The notes below the pieces were generated by a model. The model had not been told where the DNA came from. It did not search any database and worked only from the letters and a program-made list of their open reading frames with translations. Positions 1 to 7,480 of a stretch of DNA of 16,618 nucleotides are shown here, in pieces. Within the stretch, counting starts at the first letter, position 1; every line of letters starts with the position of its first letter. The translations under genes were made by a program, and so were the position numbers. This DNA comes from B16-G9 sp964400655 (GTDB taxonomy: Bacteria; Bacteroidota; Bacteroidia; Bacteroidales; F082): positions 1-16,618 of the forward strand of contig CAYNVN010000022.1 in NCBI GenBank assembly GCA_964400655.1. Direction: 5' to 3'.

Positions 1-2
1 AA

Positions 3-386
3 CCGGTTACCTACAACCTTAACATTCACCGTCAAAACAAAATGATCTATGGAGAGAAAGCCGGTAAAATGAGTGACTGGGAAAAGAAATATGATATAGA
101 ACAAAAACGGATGACCGGTTTTCTGGCACAGGATGTTGCCAAAGCTGCCCATGAGTTGAATTATGAATTCAGCGGAGTGGATATTCCCGATAATGATAAA
201 GACCTTTATACATTGCGTTATAGTGAGTTTGTGGTACCTCTGGTAAAAGCGGTACAGGAGCAGCAGGATGAAATTGGTAAAATTAAAGAAGAAAATACGC
301 TGCTAAAAAATGAAAACGACATGCTTAAACAGCAACTGCAGAATTTTGAATTAAGGCTGCGTAATCTGGAAACAAATTCTAAGTAA
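3..386 (+). CDS. C-terminal part of a tail-fibre-type S74 chaperone-domain protein (5' end outside window)
   Basis: The reading frame is open from the left edge, so this is the end of a longer gene; the first ATG at 42 is internal. The visible 127 residues begin PVTYNLNI and continue with RMTGFLAQDV and LRYSEFVVPLVKAVQEQ. This is the usual C-terminal signature of the peptidase S74 / intramolecular chaperone domain found in phage tail spikes and in many Bacteroidetes surface proteins. In that family the domain trimerises the fibre and may then cut itself off. The last 35 or so residues (EENTLLKNENDMLKQQLQNF and beyond) are a clear coiled coil, which fits trimer formation. The self-cleavage residues would lie upstream and cannot be judged. 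No phage genes follow, so a chromosomal surface protein is more likely than a prophage fibre. Confidence 0.8.
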   Translation, partial: PVTYNLNIHRQNKMIYGEKAGKMSDWEKKYDIEQKRMTGFLAQDVAKAAHELNYEFSGVDIPDNDKDLYTLRYSEFVVPLVKAVQEQQDEIGKIKEENTLLKNENDMLKQQLQNFELRLRNLETNSK

Positions 387-463
387 TGCTTTAATGATAA
401 GTAACCCGGGCTGTCATCCGGCGTTTGCCGGGTAACCTGATAACGGCTCACAAAATTTTGCAC

Positions 464-499
464 AAAAAAAGTTCACGGTTGTAACCGTGAACTTTTTTT
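464..499. terminator. Bidirectional intrinsic terminator
   Basis: A perfect inverted repeat (471-480 GTTCACGGTT, 483-492 AACCGTGAAC) forms a GC-containing stem with a small loop. It is flanked by seven A on the left (464-470) and seven T on the right (493-499), so it can stop transcription in both directions. It sits between the convergent S74-domain gene (stop at 386) and the carboxyltransferase gene (stop at 522), where a shared terminator is expected. A second small hairpin, CCGGC-GTTT-GCCGG at 418-431, lies just upstream but has no T-tract. Confidence 0.9.
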
Positions 500-521
500 A
501 TCTCAATTATTTCGTTTAAAA

Positions 522-2054
522 CTATAACGGAATGTTGCCGTGTTTTTTCGGAGGATTGCTCTCCGACTTGTTTTTGGTCATCTCCAATGCCTGAACAAGT
601 TTTTTTCTTGTTTCCCGCGGATAAATGATTTCATCAATGTAGCCCAGTTCGGCAGCACGGTACGGACTTGCAAAGTTCTCGCGATATTCGGCAACCCGCT
701 TTTTCCGTGACTCCTCATCTTCACCGCGATATATGATGTTTACGGCTCCGTCGGGGCCCATTACGGCAATTTCAGCCGTGGGATAAGCAAAGTTTACATC
801 GGCACCAATATGTTTGCTGTTCATTACGTCATAAGCACCGCCGTATGCTTTACGGGTAATAACCGTAATTTTGGGAACCGTTGCCTCGGCAAAGGCATAA
901 AGCAATTTAGCACCGTGTTTAATGATGCCGCCGTATTCCTGGGTGGTACCCGGTAAAAATCCCGGAACATCTTCAAAAACAATCAGCGGAATATTAAAGG
1001 CATCGCAAAACCTTACAAAGCGTGCGGCTTTAATGGAGCTGTCGATATCAAGCACACCGGCAAGCATGGCGGGCTGATTGGCCACAATACCCACCGAACG
1101 GCCGCCGATACGTGCAAATCCTACAATGATATTTTGAGCATAATAGGGTTGAACCTCAAGAAAATGACCGTTGTCGATTACTGCCGTAATGATCTCTTTC
1201 ATGTCGTACGGTTTGTTGGGGTCAACCGGTACAATATCGTCCAGTTTGGGCTCTTCACGCGTAAGGTCGTCGGTACAAACTTTTAAGGGAGCCTCTTCCA
1301 TATTGTTGGAAGGGATAAAGCTCATCAGCTCACGAATCATCATCATGGCCTGCTCGTCGTTTTCGGCCGTAAAATGGGCCACGCCGCTTTTTTTGTTGTG
1401 GGTCATGGCACCGCCAAGGTCTTCCATGGTAACCTCTTCGTGGGTTACGGTTTTAATAACGTCGGGGCCTGTAACAAACATGTACGAGGTTTCTTTAACC
1501 ATCATAATAAAATCGGTAATGGCCGGCGAATATACCGCGCCACCGGCACAGGGCCCGAGGATGGCCGATATTTGCGGAATAACACCCGAGCTTCGTACGT
1601 TACGATAAAAAATATCGGCATATCCGGCAAGGCTTTCAACCCCTTCCTGAATACGTGCTCCGCCCGAATCGTTAAGGCCGATTACCGGAGCTCCCATTTT
1701 AAGCGCCAAATCCATTATTTTGATGATCTTGTTGGCATTGGTACGACTCAAAGAGCCTCCGAAAACGGTAAAATCCTGCGAAAAGGCATAAACCAGCCGG
1801 CCGTCAATTTTGCCGTAACCCGTTACAACGCCGTCGCCGAGAAATTTTTTATCGGCCATGCCGAAATCGGTGGTTTTGTGTACCACAAATTTGTCGGTTT
1901 CCACAAAGGTGCCCGGGTCAAATAAATCCAGCAAACGTTCGCGTGCCGTTTTCCTGCCTGCTTTATGTTGTTTATCTATACGTGCCTGACCGCCACCCAG
2001 TTCGGCTAACCGGTGTTTTTCTTCAAGCTGTTTAATTTTTTCTCTTAAAGGCAT
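522..2054 (-). CDS. pccB: Acyl-CoA (propionyl-CoA) carboxylase, carboxyltransferase beta subunit
   Basis: Transfers the carboxyl group from carboxybiotin to an acyl-CoA, most likely propionyl-CoA, giving methylmalonyl-CoA in the cytoplasm. The 510 residues match the usual length of PccB/MmdA and contain both crotonase-like halves. The N-terminal half has SGGARIQEGV (130-139) and GPCAGGAVYSPA (167-178). The C-terminal half has PGFLPGTTQEYGG (364-376) and YGGAYDVM (404-411), and the protein ends in KKHGNIPL, typical of PccB/MmdA. D409 in the YGGAYDVM motif is, from memory, the position that favours propionyl- over acetyl-CoA in actinobacterial enzymes; this is the main ground for the substrate call. 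It is the last gene of a three-gene operon, 29 bases after the biotin carrier gene. Because a biotin carboxylase gene is present and no membrane decarboxylase subunit is seen, an ATP-driven carboxylase is more likely than a sodium-pumping methylmalonyl-CoA decarboxylase. Confidence 0.93.
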   Translation of the reverse strand: MPLREKIKQLEEKHRLAELGGGQARIDKQHKAGRKTARERLLDLFDPGTFVETDKFVVHKTTDFGMADKKFLGDGVVTGYGKIDGRLVYAFSQDFTVFGGSLSRTNANKIIKIMDLALKMGAPVIGLNDSGGARIQEGVESLAGYADIFYRNVRSSGVIPQISAILGPCAGGAVYSPAITDFIMMVKETSYMFVTGPDVIKTVTHEEVTMEDLGGAMTHNKKSGVAHFTAENDEQAMMMIRELMSFIPSNNMEEAPLKVCTDDLTREEPKLDDIVPVDPNKPYDMKEIITAVIDNGHFLEVQPYYAQNIIVGFARIGGRSVGIVANQPAMLAGVLDIDSSIKAARFVRFCDAFNIPLIVFEDVPGFLPGTTQEYGGIIKHGAKLLYAFAEATVPKITVITRKAYGGAYDVMNSKHIGADVNFAYPTAEIAVMGPDGAVNIIYRGEDEESRKKRVAEYRENFASPYRAAELGYIDEIIYPRETRKKLVQALEMTKNKSESNPPKKHGNIPL

Positions 2055-2083
2055 ATTAATGTGTTTTAATGATTTTCTTTTTG

Positions 2084-2593
2084 CTAATTTTCAAAAGTAA
2101 TTAAAGGCTGGTCGCCGTCAATATTATCACCTTCTTTTACCAGTACCTCTTTAATTTTACGGTCAACGGCCACTTTGTATTCGCTTTCCATTTTCATGGC
2201 CGAAATAATGATTACCGTTGTACCTGCCGGAACTTCGTCGCCCTCCTTAACAAGTATTTTCACCACCTGTCCGGGCATGGGGGTTGAAATAAAGCTGCCC
2301 CCGTCGTCATCGTCACCGGCACGGTTTTTCCTGTAGCGGCGTTGCGGGTCGATTATTTCAACCTGCCAGCTTTTGTCGCCCGAAACCACATCGTATTTCT
2401 TTTTGTCGTCTTCTTTGGTAAAAAAGTTGTATTCCATCGATTTACCATTGTGTAAAAACGAGAATACGCCCGGTTCGGGTTCAATCACATCCAAATCGTA
2501 AACCCTGTCGCCAATGGAAACTTTAACTTTGTTTCCGTTTCGTTCCAGTATTTCGATTTTATATTCGTTGTCGTTTATATTTATTTCAAACAT
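2084..2593 (-). CDS. Biotin carboxyl carrier subunit of acyl-CoA carboxylase
   Basis: Carries the biotin that shuttles CO2 between the biotin carboxylase and the carboxyltransferase. The biotinyl domain fills about residues 100-169: PMPGQVVKILVKEGDEV, then the biotinylation motif SAMKME with K134 as acceptor, 35 residues from the C-terminus as usual for this family. Residues 1-90 form a beta-rich segment (YKIEILERNG, VYDLDVIEPE, SWQVEIIDPQ) that resembles the BT domain linking biotin carboxylase and biotinyl domains in PccA-type fused subunits; that assignment is inference. An acidic and glycine-rich linker, GDDDDGG (93-99), joins the two parts. The gene starts 12 bases after the biotin carboxylase stop and is followed closely by the carboxyltransferase gene, so the three are almost certainly cotranscribed. 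Confidence 0.92.
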   Translation of the reverse strand: MFEININDNEYKIEILERNGNKVKVSIGDRVYDLDVIEPEPGVFSFLHNGKSMEYNFFTKEDDKKKYDVVSGDKSWQVEIIDPQRRYRKNRAGDDDDGGSFISTPMPGQVVKILVKEGDEVPAGTTVIIISAMKMESEYKVAVDRKIKEVLVKEGDNIDGDQPLITFEN

Positions 2594-2605
2594 GATATTT
2601 CTGAT

Positions 2606-4114
2606 TTATAAGCGTAAAACACCTTTTCTGCGGCCAAATTCCTTCCATGGATTTTTGCTGCCCTCGTTATTACTTACCGGAGCTGCTTTTTCCTGTTGAT
2701 TTAAAAAGTCGAGGTATGCCGATATGGCAGCAAGGTCCGTCTCCTCTTCCGTGGCATCCGTATCGGGATGAAGGATATCCTGATTTTTCTCAATAAAGTG
2801 GGTGCTGTATTTGCCCTCCACAAAATCGGGAGCTTCCATTACCTTTTTCAGGAAAGGGATGGAGGTTTTAACACCGGCCAGCACATAAGAAGTCAATGCT
2901 CTTTTCATCCGGTTAATGGCATCCTTGCGGTTGTCGGCCCAAACAATCATTTTTGAGATCATCGGGTCGTAGTGCATGGGAATTTCATAACCCGAGTAGA
3001 TGTATCCGTCGTGGCGAATACCGGGGCCCAGCGGTTCTTTTAATGTTTTGATTTTGCCCGGACTCGGCATAAAGTTATTTTCGGGGTCTTCGGCATATAT
3101 TCTAACCTCAATGGCATGCCCGCGTTGCGAAAGTTCTTCCTGTTTAAATCTTAACTTTTCGCCGTTGGCAATTCTTATCTGTTCGGCTACAAGGTCAACG
3201 CCAACCACCTCTTCGGTAACGGGGTGTTCAACCTGAAGCCGTGTGTTCATCTCCAGAAAATAATAGTTAAGGTCGTTGTCAACAATAAATTCGATGGTTC
3301 CGGCACCCGAATAGTTTACCGCTTTGGCAGCCATAACGGCGTGTCGTCCCATTTCGGCTCTTACTTCGGGAGTCATCAACGGCGAAGGGGTTTCCTCGAC
3401 CACTTTTTGATGACGGCGCTGTACGGAGCATTCGCGTTCAAAAAGGTGCACGCAGTTGCCGTGGTTGTCGCATAAAATCTGGAACTCGATGTGGTGAGGC
3501 GAGTCGATGTACTTTTCGATGTAAACGGCATCGTTGGCAAACGAAGCTTTTGCTTCCGACCGTGCCGCATTAACCGACGAAACAATATCTTCCTCTTTTT
3601 TAACCAGTCGCATTCCTTTTCCGCCGCCACCGGCACTGGCTTTTATCATCACCGGTAAACCAATTTCTTTAATCACCTCAATGGCTTTGTCGGTATCGGT
3701 AATGGGTTCGGTTGTACCCGGAACCACCGGAACATTGGCCTTTAACATGGTTTGGCGGGCGGTAATTTTATCGCCCATGGTGTTAATGGCAAACGATGAA
3801 GGGCCGATAAAAATAATTCCCTCCTCTTTACATCTGTCGGAAAAGTCGGCATTTTCCGATAAAAAACCGTATCCCGGATGGATGGCATCGGCACCCGATT
3901 TTTTGGCAACTTCAAAAATCTTATCTGCTACCAGATAGCTTTCGCTCGAGGGGGCAGGGCCTATTAAATATGCCTCGTCGGCATACCTTACATGCAACGA
4001 GTCGCGGTCGGCTTCCGAATAAACGGCTACCGACTTAATACCCATTTCGCGGCACGAACGCATTACCCTGATGGCGATTTCACCCCTGTTGGCAATTAGT
4101 ACTTTTTTAATCAT
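2606..4114 (-). CDS. accC: Acyl-CoA carboxylase, biotin carboxylase subunit
   Basis: Uses ATP and bicarbonate to carboxylate biotin on the carrier protein. This is a full ATP-grasp biotin carboxylase: KKVLIANRGEIAIRVMR at the N-terminus, the glycine-rich ATP loop GGGGKGMR (162-169), the ERECSVQRRHQK segment (227-237), and the catalytic stretch EMNTRLQVEHPVTE with E288, N290 and R292 spaced as in E. coli AccC. At 502 residues it is about 50 longer than AccC. The extra C-terminal tail (from about 445) is acidic and then basic (WKEFGRRKGVLRL) and carries no biotinyl domain, which is instead encoded by the next gene. It is the first gene of the operon; its ATG at 4114 is fixed by the conserved N-terminus. 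In a Bacteroidota setting with a PccB-like partner it most likely serves propionyl-CoA carboxylation rather than fatty acid synthesis. Confidence 0.93.
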   Translation of the reverse strand: MIKKVLIANRGEIAIRVMRSCREMGIKSVAVYSEADRDSLHVRYADEAYLIGPAPSSESYLVADKIFEVAKKSGADAIHPGYGFLSENADFSDRCKEEGIIFIGPSSFAINTMGDKITARQTMLKANVPVVPGTTEPITDTDKAIEVIKEIGLPVMIKASAGGGGKGMRLVKKEEDIVSSVNAARSEAKASFANDAVYIEKYIDSPHHIEFQILCDNHGNCVHLFERECSVQRRHQKVVEETPSPLMTPEVRAEMGRHAVMAAKAVNYSGAGTIEFIVDNDLNYYFLEMNTRLQVEHPVTEEVVGVDLVAEQIRIANGEKLRFKQEELSQRGHAIEVRIYAEDPENNFMPSPGKIKTLKEPLGPGIRHDGYIYSGYEIPMHYDPMISKMIVWADNRKDAINRMKRALTSYVLAGVKTSIPFLKKVMEAPDFVEGKYSTHFIEKNQDILHPDTDATEEETDLAAISAYLDFLNQQEKAAPVSNNEGSKNPWKEFGRRKGVLRL

Positions 4115-4137
4115 ATATTTATTATTTATCTGAATAT

Positions 4138-4145
4138 CAAAATTA
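4138..4145 (-). promoter_or_regulatory. Putative Bacteroidetes -7 box for the carboxylase operon
   Basis: The minus strand reads TAATTTTG here, an exact match to TAnnTTTG, about 24 bases upstream of the biotin carboxylase ATG. No convincing -33 TTTG is seen at the normal distance; the upstream region is A/T-rich. Confidence 0.5.
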
Positions 4146-4201
4146 TAATATGCTGTTAAGATATAAAAAGGGTGAAAAGATAAAAAAATAAAAAAAGTTC
4201 G

Positions 4202-4209
4202 TAAATTTG
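4202..4209 (+). promoter_or_regulatory. Putative Bacteroidetes -7 box for the hybrid kinase-like gene
   Basis: TAAATTTG matches TAnnTTTG exactly and lies 21 bases before the GTG start at 4231, implying a short leader of about 15 bases. It is preceded by a very A-rich tract (4174-4197) rather than a clear -33 TTTG. It shares the 116-base divergent region with the carboxylase operon promoter. Confidence 0.55.
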
Positions 4210-4230
4210 AGCTAAATTAAAAAGCTGCGC

Positions 4231-6111
4231 GTGAGAAAAAAAGGATTGTTGTTTGTATTTGTTTTTTTTACCCTGTTTCAGTTAATGCTTTCCGGACAAA
4301 ACAAGCCTTTTTTGTCTGAACTTCAAACAACGCTTTTAATCGACAGCCTTGAAAACCTGTTACCCGGTGCCTCTTTAAAAGAAAAGGCAAAACTTTACGA
4401 TACCCTTGGCAGCCTTGCCGGAGGGTTGTCGGTTAACAGAAGTTTGCATTACTATGAAGCATTGATAAACCTTCCCGATTCCGTTACGGGGTTTCAGTTA
4501 AAGGTGCGGACCACAAAAAAGATTGCCGATATTTATTACAGCCTGAATAATGATGAAAAAGCAGAAAAGTATTTAATGCTTTATGCCCGCCGGTTAAAAC
4601 AGTTTCCGCAGGTTACGGGTAAACAGTTTTTGCATGGTATAACAAAAAAAGCCATGGATACGGAAAGTCATCATTTCTCTTTTACAACCCGTCACTTTCT
4701 TATAATCTTACTGATTTTGTTATTGCTTTCGGTGGTATATCTGTGGAGGTTGCATCAAAAATTTGTTACGGTTCGTCAAAAAAAGTTCCGTTATCAGAGG
4801 GAGGTTGAAATCATAAAAAATAAAAATCAAGAGGTTGAAGCGGAGCTTGAAAAGATAATATTAAGCAAAACATCGGTGGAGGAGGAGAAAGTTGAATCCA
4901 TTAGAAAAAAACATCTAAAACTGAAAAAAGAGCTGAATAATCTTGAAGAGAAGCTTTACCGGCGACATGCTTTTTTAAGCGGACTGGGTCCCGATTTGAG
5001 GACGGCGTTAAATTCAATAATGGGTTTTGCCCTTGAGCTTAAAACGGAAGTAAAAGAGCTGGACAATGAAGAACTTACCAATAATGCTGCGGAGTTGTTT
5101 GCAAAAATATCGCAGCTTGATATTATTTTGGAAAATATTGTGGATATGGCAAGCTCAAACATCAATGTGCTGAGTTTTTCAATACAGCCGGTAAATGTTG
5201 CCGAACTGTTTGCATCCGTTAAGCAGTTTATGCACCATCTGATTGATGAAAACAGGGTTATATTAAAAACATTGATTGAGCAAAATATTCCGGATGTAAA
5301 AGCCGATAAGGAAAAATTGAAACGTGTATTGAATGAGCTGGTATTTAATGCGTCGGGAAGTATCGAAGAGGGTAATATTGAAATTAGTGCAAAACATGTC
5401 TCTGCTTCGGATGAGATTGTGATTGCCATTTCATATCAGGGTAAGTTGCATCAGGATGATGACCCCGGGGTTTTAAACAATGCACTATCAACAGGCTATT
5501 ATTTAACGGATAAGGAGGAAGGGGCGCGAATCATAGGGTTGAGTACGGCATCGGATCTGGTTGGGGGAATGCACGGTAAAATCAATATTGATAACAAAGA
5601 GGGTGTAATTACCATTGCCATTTATTTGCCTGCGGCAGGACATGGTAAGGGAACCGTTAAACATAAACCGCAAAAAATGGTAACTGAAACAAAAAAACCG
5701 GGTGTTGATATTTTTCTGGTGGAAGATGACAGGATGAACCGTCTGGTAATAGAAACCATGCTTAAAAATACGGGAAACGTAACAACAGCAGTGGATGGTG
5801 AAGAAACGTTACAAATTATTGACGAGTACCATAAAAAGGGTAAGGTGTTTGATATCATGCTTTTCGATATTAACCTGCCGCCACCATGGGATGGCATTAT
5901 ATTAATGCAAAAAATCAGAGAAGATTATCCCCAATACCGTAATGTTCCGTTTGTGGCTCAAACCGCTTATGCCATGGATTCGGACCGCGACCGGTTTTTA
6001 AACGAAGGATTTGATGATTATTTAACAAAGCCTATTAATAAAGGTGAACTGATTACAATTATACATCATCAACTGGAATTGTTTAAAAATCGAAATAATA
6101 ATAAGCAATAG
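4231..6111 (+). CDS. Membrane hybrid sensor, degenerate histidine kinase with intact receiver domain
   Basis: A 626-residue signalling protein. The start is GTG: an in-frame stop at 4213 excludes anything further upstream, and the start gives a good signal sequence (KKGLLFVFVFFTLFQLML). Residues 25-150 are probably periplasmic and weakly TPR-like. A transmembrane helix (155-172, FLIILLILLLLSVVYLW) is followed by a coiled coil (about 180-245). The HisKA-like helix reads FLSGLGPDLRTALNSIMGF (248-266), where the family consensus is FLxxMSHExRTPLNxIxGF; the phosphoacceptor His is P254 and the following Pro is A259. In the ATPase region N-box residues remain (NELVFNA, 368-374), but the DxGxG box is replaced by ISYQGKLHQ (400-408) and the G2 box is partial (GARIIGLSTASDLVGG). 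The C-terminal receiver (492-618) looks functional: E498, D499, D500, phosphoacceptor D546, T578 and K600. Autophosphorylation is therefore unlikely; the receiver probably accepts phosphate from another kinase or phosphotransfer protein. No DNA-binding output domain is present. Confidence 0.88.
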   Translation: MRKKGLLFVFVFFTLFQLMLSGQNKPFLSELQTTLLIDSLENLLPGASLKEKAKLYDTLGSLAGGLSVNRSLHYYEALINLPDSVTGFQLKVRTTKKIADIYYSLNNDEKAEKYLMLYARRLKQFPQVTGKQFLHGITKKAMDTESHHFSFTTRHFLIILLILLLLSVVYLWRLHQKFVTVRQKKFRYQREVEIIKNKNQEVEAELEKIILSKTSVEEEKVESIRKKHLKLKKELNNLEEKLYRRHAFLSGLGPDLRTALNSIMGFALELKTEVKELDNEELTNNAAELFAKISQLDIILENIVDMASSNINVLSFSIQPVNVAELFASVKQFMHHLIDENRVILKTLIEQNIPDVKADKEKLKRVLNELVFNASGSIEEGNIEISAKHVSASDEIVIAISYQGKLHQDDDPGVLNNALSTGYYLTDKEEGARIIGLSTASDLVGGMHGKINIDNKEGVITIAIYLPAAGHGKGTVKHKPQKMVTETKKPGVDIFLVEDDRMNRLVIETMLKNTGNVTTAVDGEETLQIIDEYHKKGKVFDIMLFDINLPPPWDGIILMQKIREDYPQYRNVPFVAQTAYAMDSDRDRFLNEGFDDYLTKPINKGELITIIHHQLELFKNRNNNKQ

Positions 6112-6132
6112 GTTTTCCGAAAACGTTTTCGG
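6112..6132. promoter_or_regulatory. Three alternating half-sites with a 16-bp perfect palindrome, possible operator
   Basis: Directly after the kinase-like gene stop, GTTTTC (6112-6117), GAAAAC (6119-6124) and GTTTTC (6125-6130) alternate in orientation. The segment 6117-6132, CCGAAAACGTTTTCGG, is a perfect palindrome with a central CG, as in many LacI-family operators. No T-tract follows, so it is not a typical terminator. It lies 87 bases upstream of the aldolase -7 box and 126 bases from the aldolase start. A regulatory role is inference. Confidence 0.4.
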
Positions 6133-6218
6133 TACAGTAAAGCGAATCGCTATTATTAAATTTTCATAAACATACCGCTTGTTGGTGCGCGAATACAAAT
6201 TCATCGTTCTATAATTCA

Positions 6219-6226
6219 TATATTTG
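6219..6226 (+). promoter_or_regulatory. Putative Bacteroidetes -7 box for the aldolase gene
   Basis: TATATTTG matches TAnnTTTG exactly, 31 bases before the fbaA ATG. The overlapping 10-bp palindrome TTTGCGCAAA (6223-6232) would cover the transcription start. The -33 element is not obvious. An A-rich leader (AAAAAAGAAATAAT) precedes the ATG, as is common in this phylum. Confidence 0.55.
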
Positions 6227-6257
6227 CGCAAACGATAATCCTTAAAAAAGAAATAAT

Positions 6258-7337
6258 ATGTCAAACAAAATTTCAGAAAAAATTAAACCCGGATTTGTCT
6301 GGGGCGACGATGTAAAAACCATCTTTAATATTGCTAAAGCCGAAGGTTTTGCCATACCGGCCGTAAACGTGGTTGGCACCAACTCAATAAATGCGGTTAT
6401 GGAAGCCGCAAAAAGTGTAAACTCACCGGTTATCATTCAGTTTTCAAATGGCGGGGCTTCGTTTTATGCCGGCAAAGCCATATCGAACGACGGACAAAAA
6501 GCCGCCATTGCAGGGGCTGTTGCCGGAGCAAAACATATTCACGAACTGGCGGAGTTGTATGGTGTTCCGGTTATTATCCACACCGACCATGCCGCTAAAA
6601 AATTGTTGCCCTGGATTGACGGATTACTGGATGCCGGCGAACAGTTTTTTAAAGAAAACGGTAAACCGCTTTTCAGCTCACATATGCTCGATCTCTCGGA
6701 AGAGACGCTGGAAGAAAACCTGGAAATTTCAAAACGCTATTTTGAACGAATGAACAAAATGGGCATGACCCTCGAAATTGAACTGGGCATTACCGGTGGC
6801 GAAGAGGACGGAGTTGATAACAGTGGTATTGACTCGTCAAAACTATATACACAGCCCGAAGAGGTGGCGCTGGCTTACGAAACCCTGCTTTCGGTAAGTC
6901 CAAACTTTACCATTGCCGCTGCTTTTGGTAATGTACACGGAGTTTACAAACCCGGAAACGTTAAACTTGAACCGGTAATTTTGCATAACTCGCAGGAGTA
7001 TATCGAGAAAAAATACAATACCGGTAAAAAACCCGTAAGCTTTGTATTTCACGGCGGCTCCGGTTCGGAACCTGAAAAAATTAAAGAGGCGGTTTCGTAT
7101 GGCGTAATTAAAATGAACATCGATACCGATACACAATGGGCATTTTGGGATGGTATTAGAAAGTACGAAGCCAAATATCACGATTATCTGCAGGGCCAGA
7201 TTGGAAATCCCGAAGGTGATGACAATCCCAATAAAAAATATTACGATCCCCGCAAATGGCTCCGCGAAGGAGAGGTTTCGGTTATTGAGCGTTTGAAAAC
7301 CGCCTTTGGCGATTTAAACTGTATCGACAGATATTGA
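6258..7337 (+). CDS. fbaA: Class II fructose-1,6-bisphosphate aldolase
   Basis: Cytoplasmic zinc-dependent enzyme that cleaves fructose-1,6-bisphosphate to dihydroxyacetone phosphate and glyceraldehyde-3-phosphate, and runs in reverse in gluconeogenesis. Its 359 residues equal the length of E. coli FbaA, and active-site residues are offset by one: D110 and zinc ligand H111 in VIIHTDHAAKK, metal-site E175 in LEIELGITGGEEDG, zinc ligands H227 (FGNVHGVYKPGN) and H265 (FHGGSGS), and the phosphate-binding NIDTDTQWAF (287-296). This is the longer class IIA type. It stands alone on the plus strand with its own promoter, converging on sfsA. Nothing in it looks truncated or transferred. Confidence 0.97.
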   Translation: MSNKISEKIKPGFVWGDDVKTIFNIAKAEGFAIPAVNVVGTNSINAVMEAAKSVNSPVIIQFSNGGASFYAGKAISNDGQKAAIAGAVAGAKHIHELAELYGVPVIIHTDHAAKKLLPWIDGLLDAGEQFFKENGKPLFSSHMLDLSEETLEENLEISKRYFERMNKMGMTLEIELGITGGEEDGVDNSGIDSSKLYTQPEEVALAYETLLSVSPNFTIAAAFGNVHGVYKPGNVKLEPVILHNSQEYIEKKYNTGKKPVSFVFHGGSGSEPEKIKEAVSYGVIKMNIDTDTQWAFWDGIRKYEAKYHDYLQGQIGNPEGDDNPNKKYYDPRKWLREGEVSVIERLKTAFGDLNCIDRY

Positions 7338-7345
7338 TAAAAATG

Positions 7346-7405
7346 TTATCCGGTTTACGAATAGTGTAACGGTTTTGTGGTTAAAAGTATTATGTTGCCG
7401 GATAA
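7346..7405. repeat. Wide-loop inverted repeat downstream of fbaA
   Basis: TTATCCGG (7346-7353) and CCGGATAA (7398-7405) are exact inverted copies separated by 44 bases. No T-tract follows, so a terminator role is not clear; it could form a stem in the fbaA transcript 3' end. Confidence 0.35.
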
Positions 7406-7437
7406 TCAATCACCAATCATAAAGTTATTTATTTGTG

Positions 7438-7480
7438 ACCAAAGTAGAAGCAGGAGCATATGTTAATGTTGCTCTTTGGT
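7438..7480. repeat. Inverted repeat between convergent fbaA and sfsA, possible shared hairpin
   Basis: ACCAAAG (7438-7444) pairs with CTTTGGT (7474-7480), and an inner AGCA/TGCT pair (7449-7452 with 7470-7473) extends it with a four-base bulge. It lies in the 204-base gap between fbaA and sfsA, the longest gene-free stretch here. There is no T-tract on either strand, so it is only a candidate terminator or structured 3' end. The rest of the gap holds no ORF or promoter box that I can support. Confidence 0.3.

Noticed and set aside
1..386. Prophage remnant at the left edge
   Set aside because: The S74 chaperone domain also occurs in phage tail fibres, but no integrase, structural or lysis gene follows, and the domain is common in Bacteroidota chromosomal surface proteins.
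1374..1925. Plus-strand open frame of 183 codons
   Set aside because: Antisense to the conserved carboxyltransferase gene with no domain of its own; such frames arise from the codon usage of the real gene.
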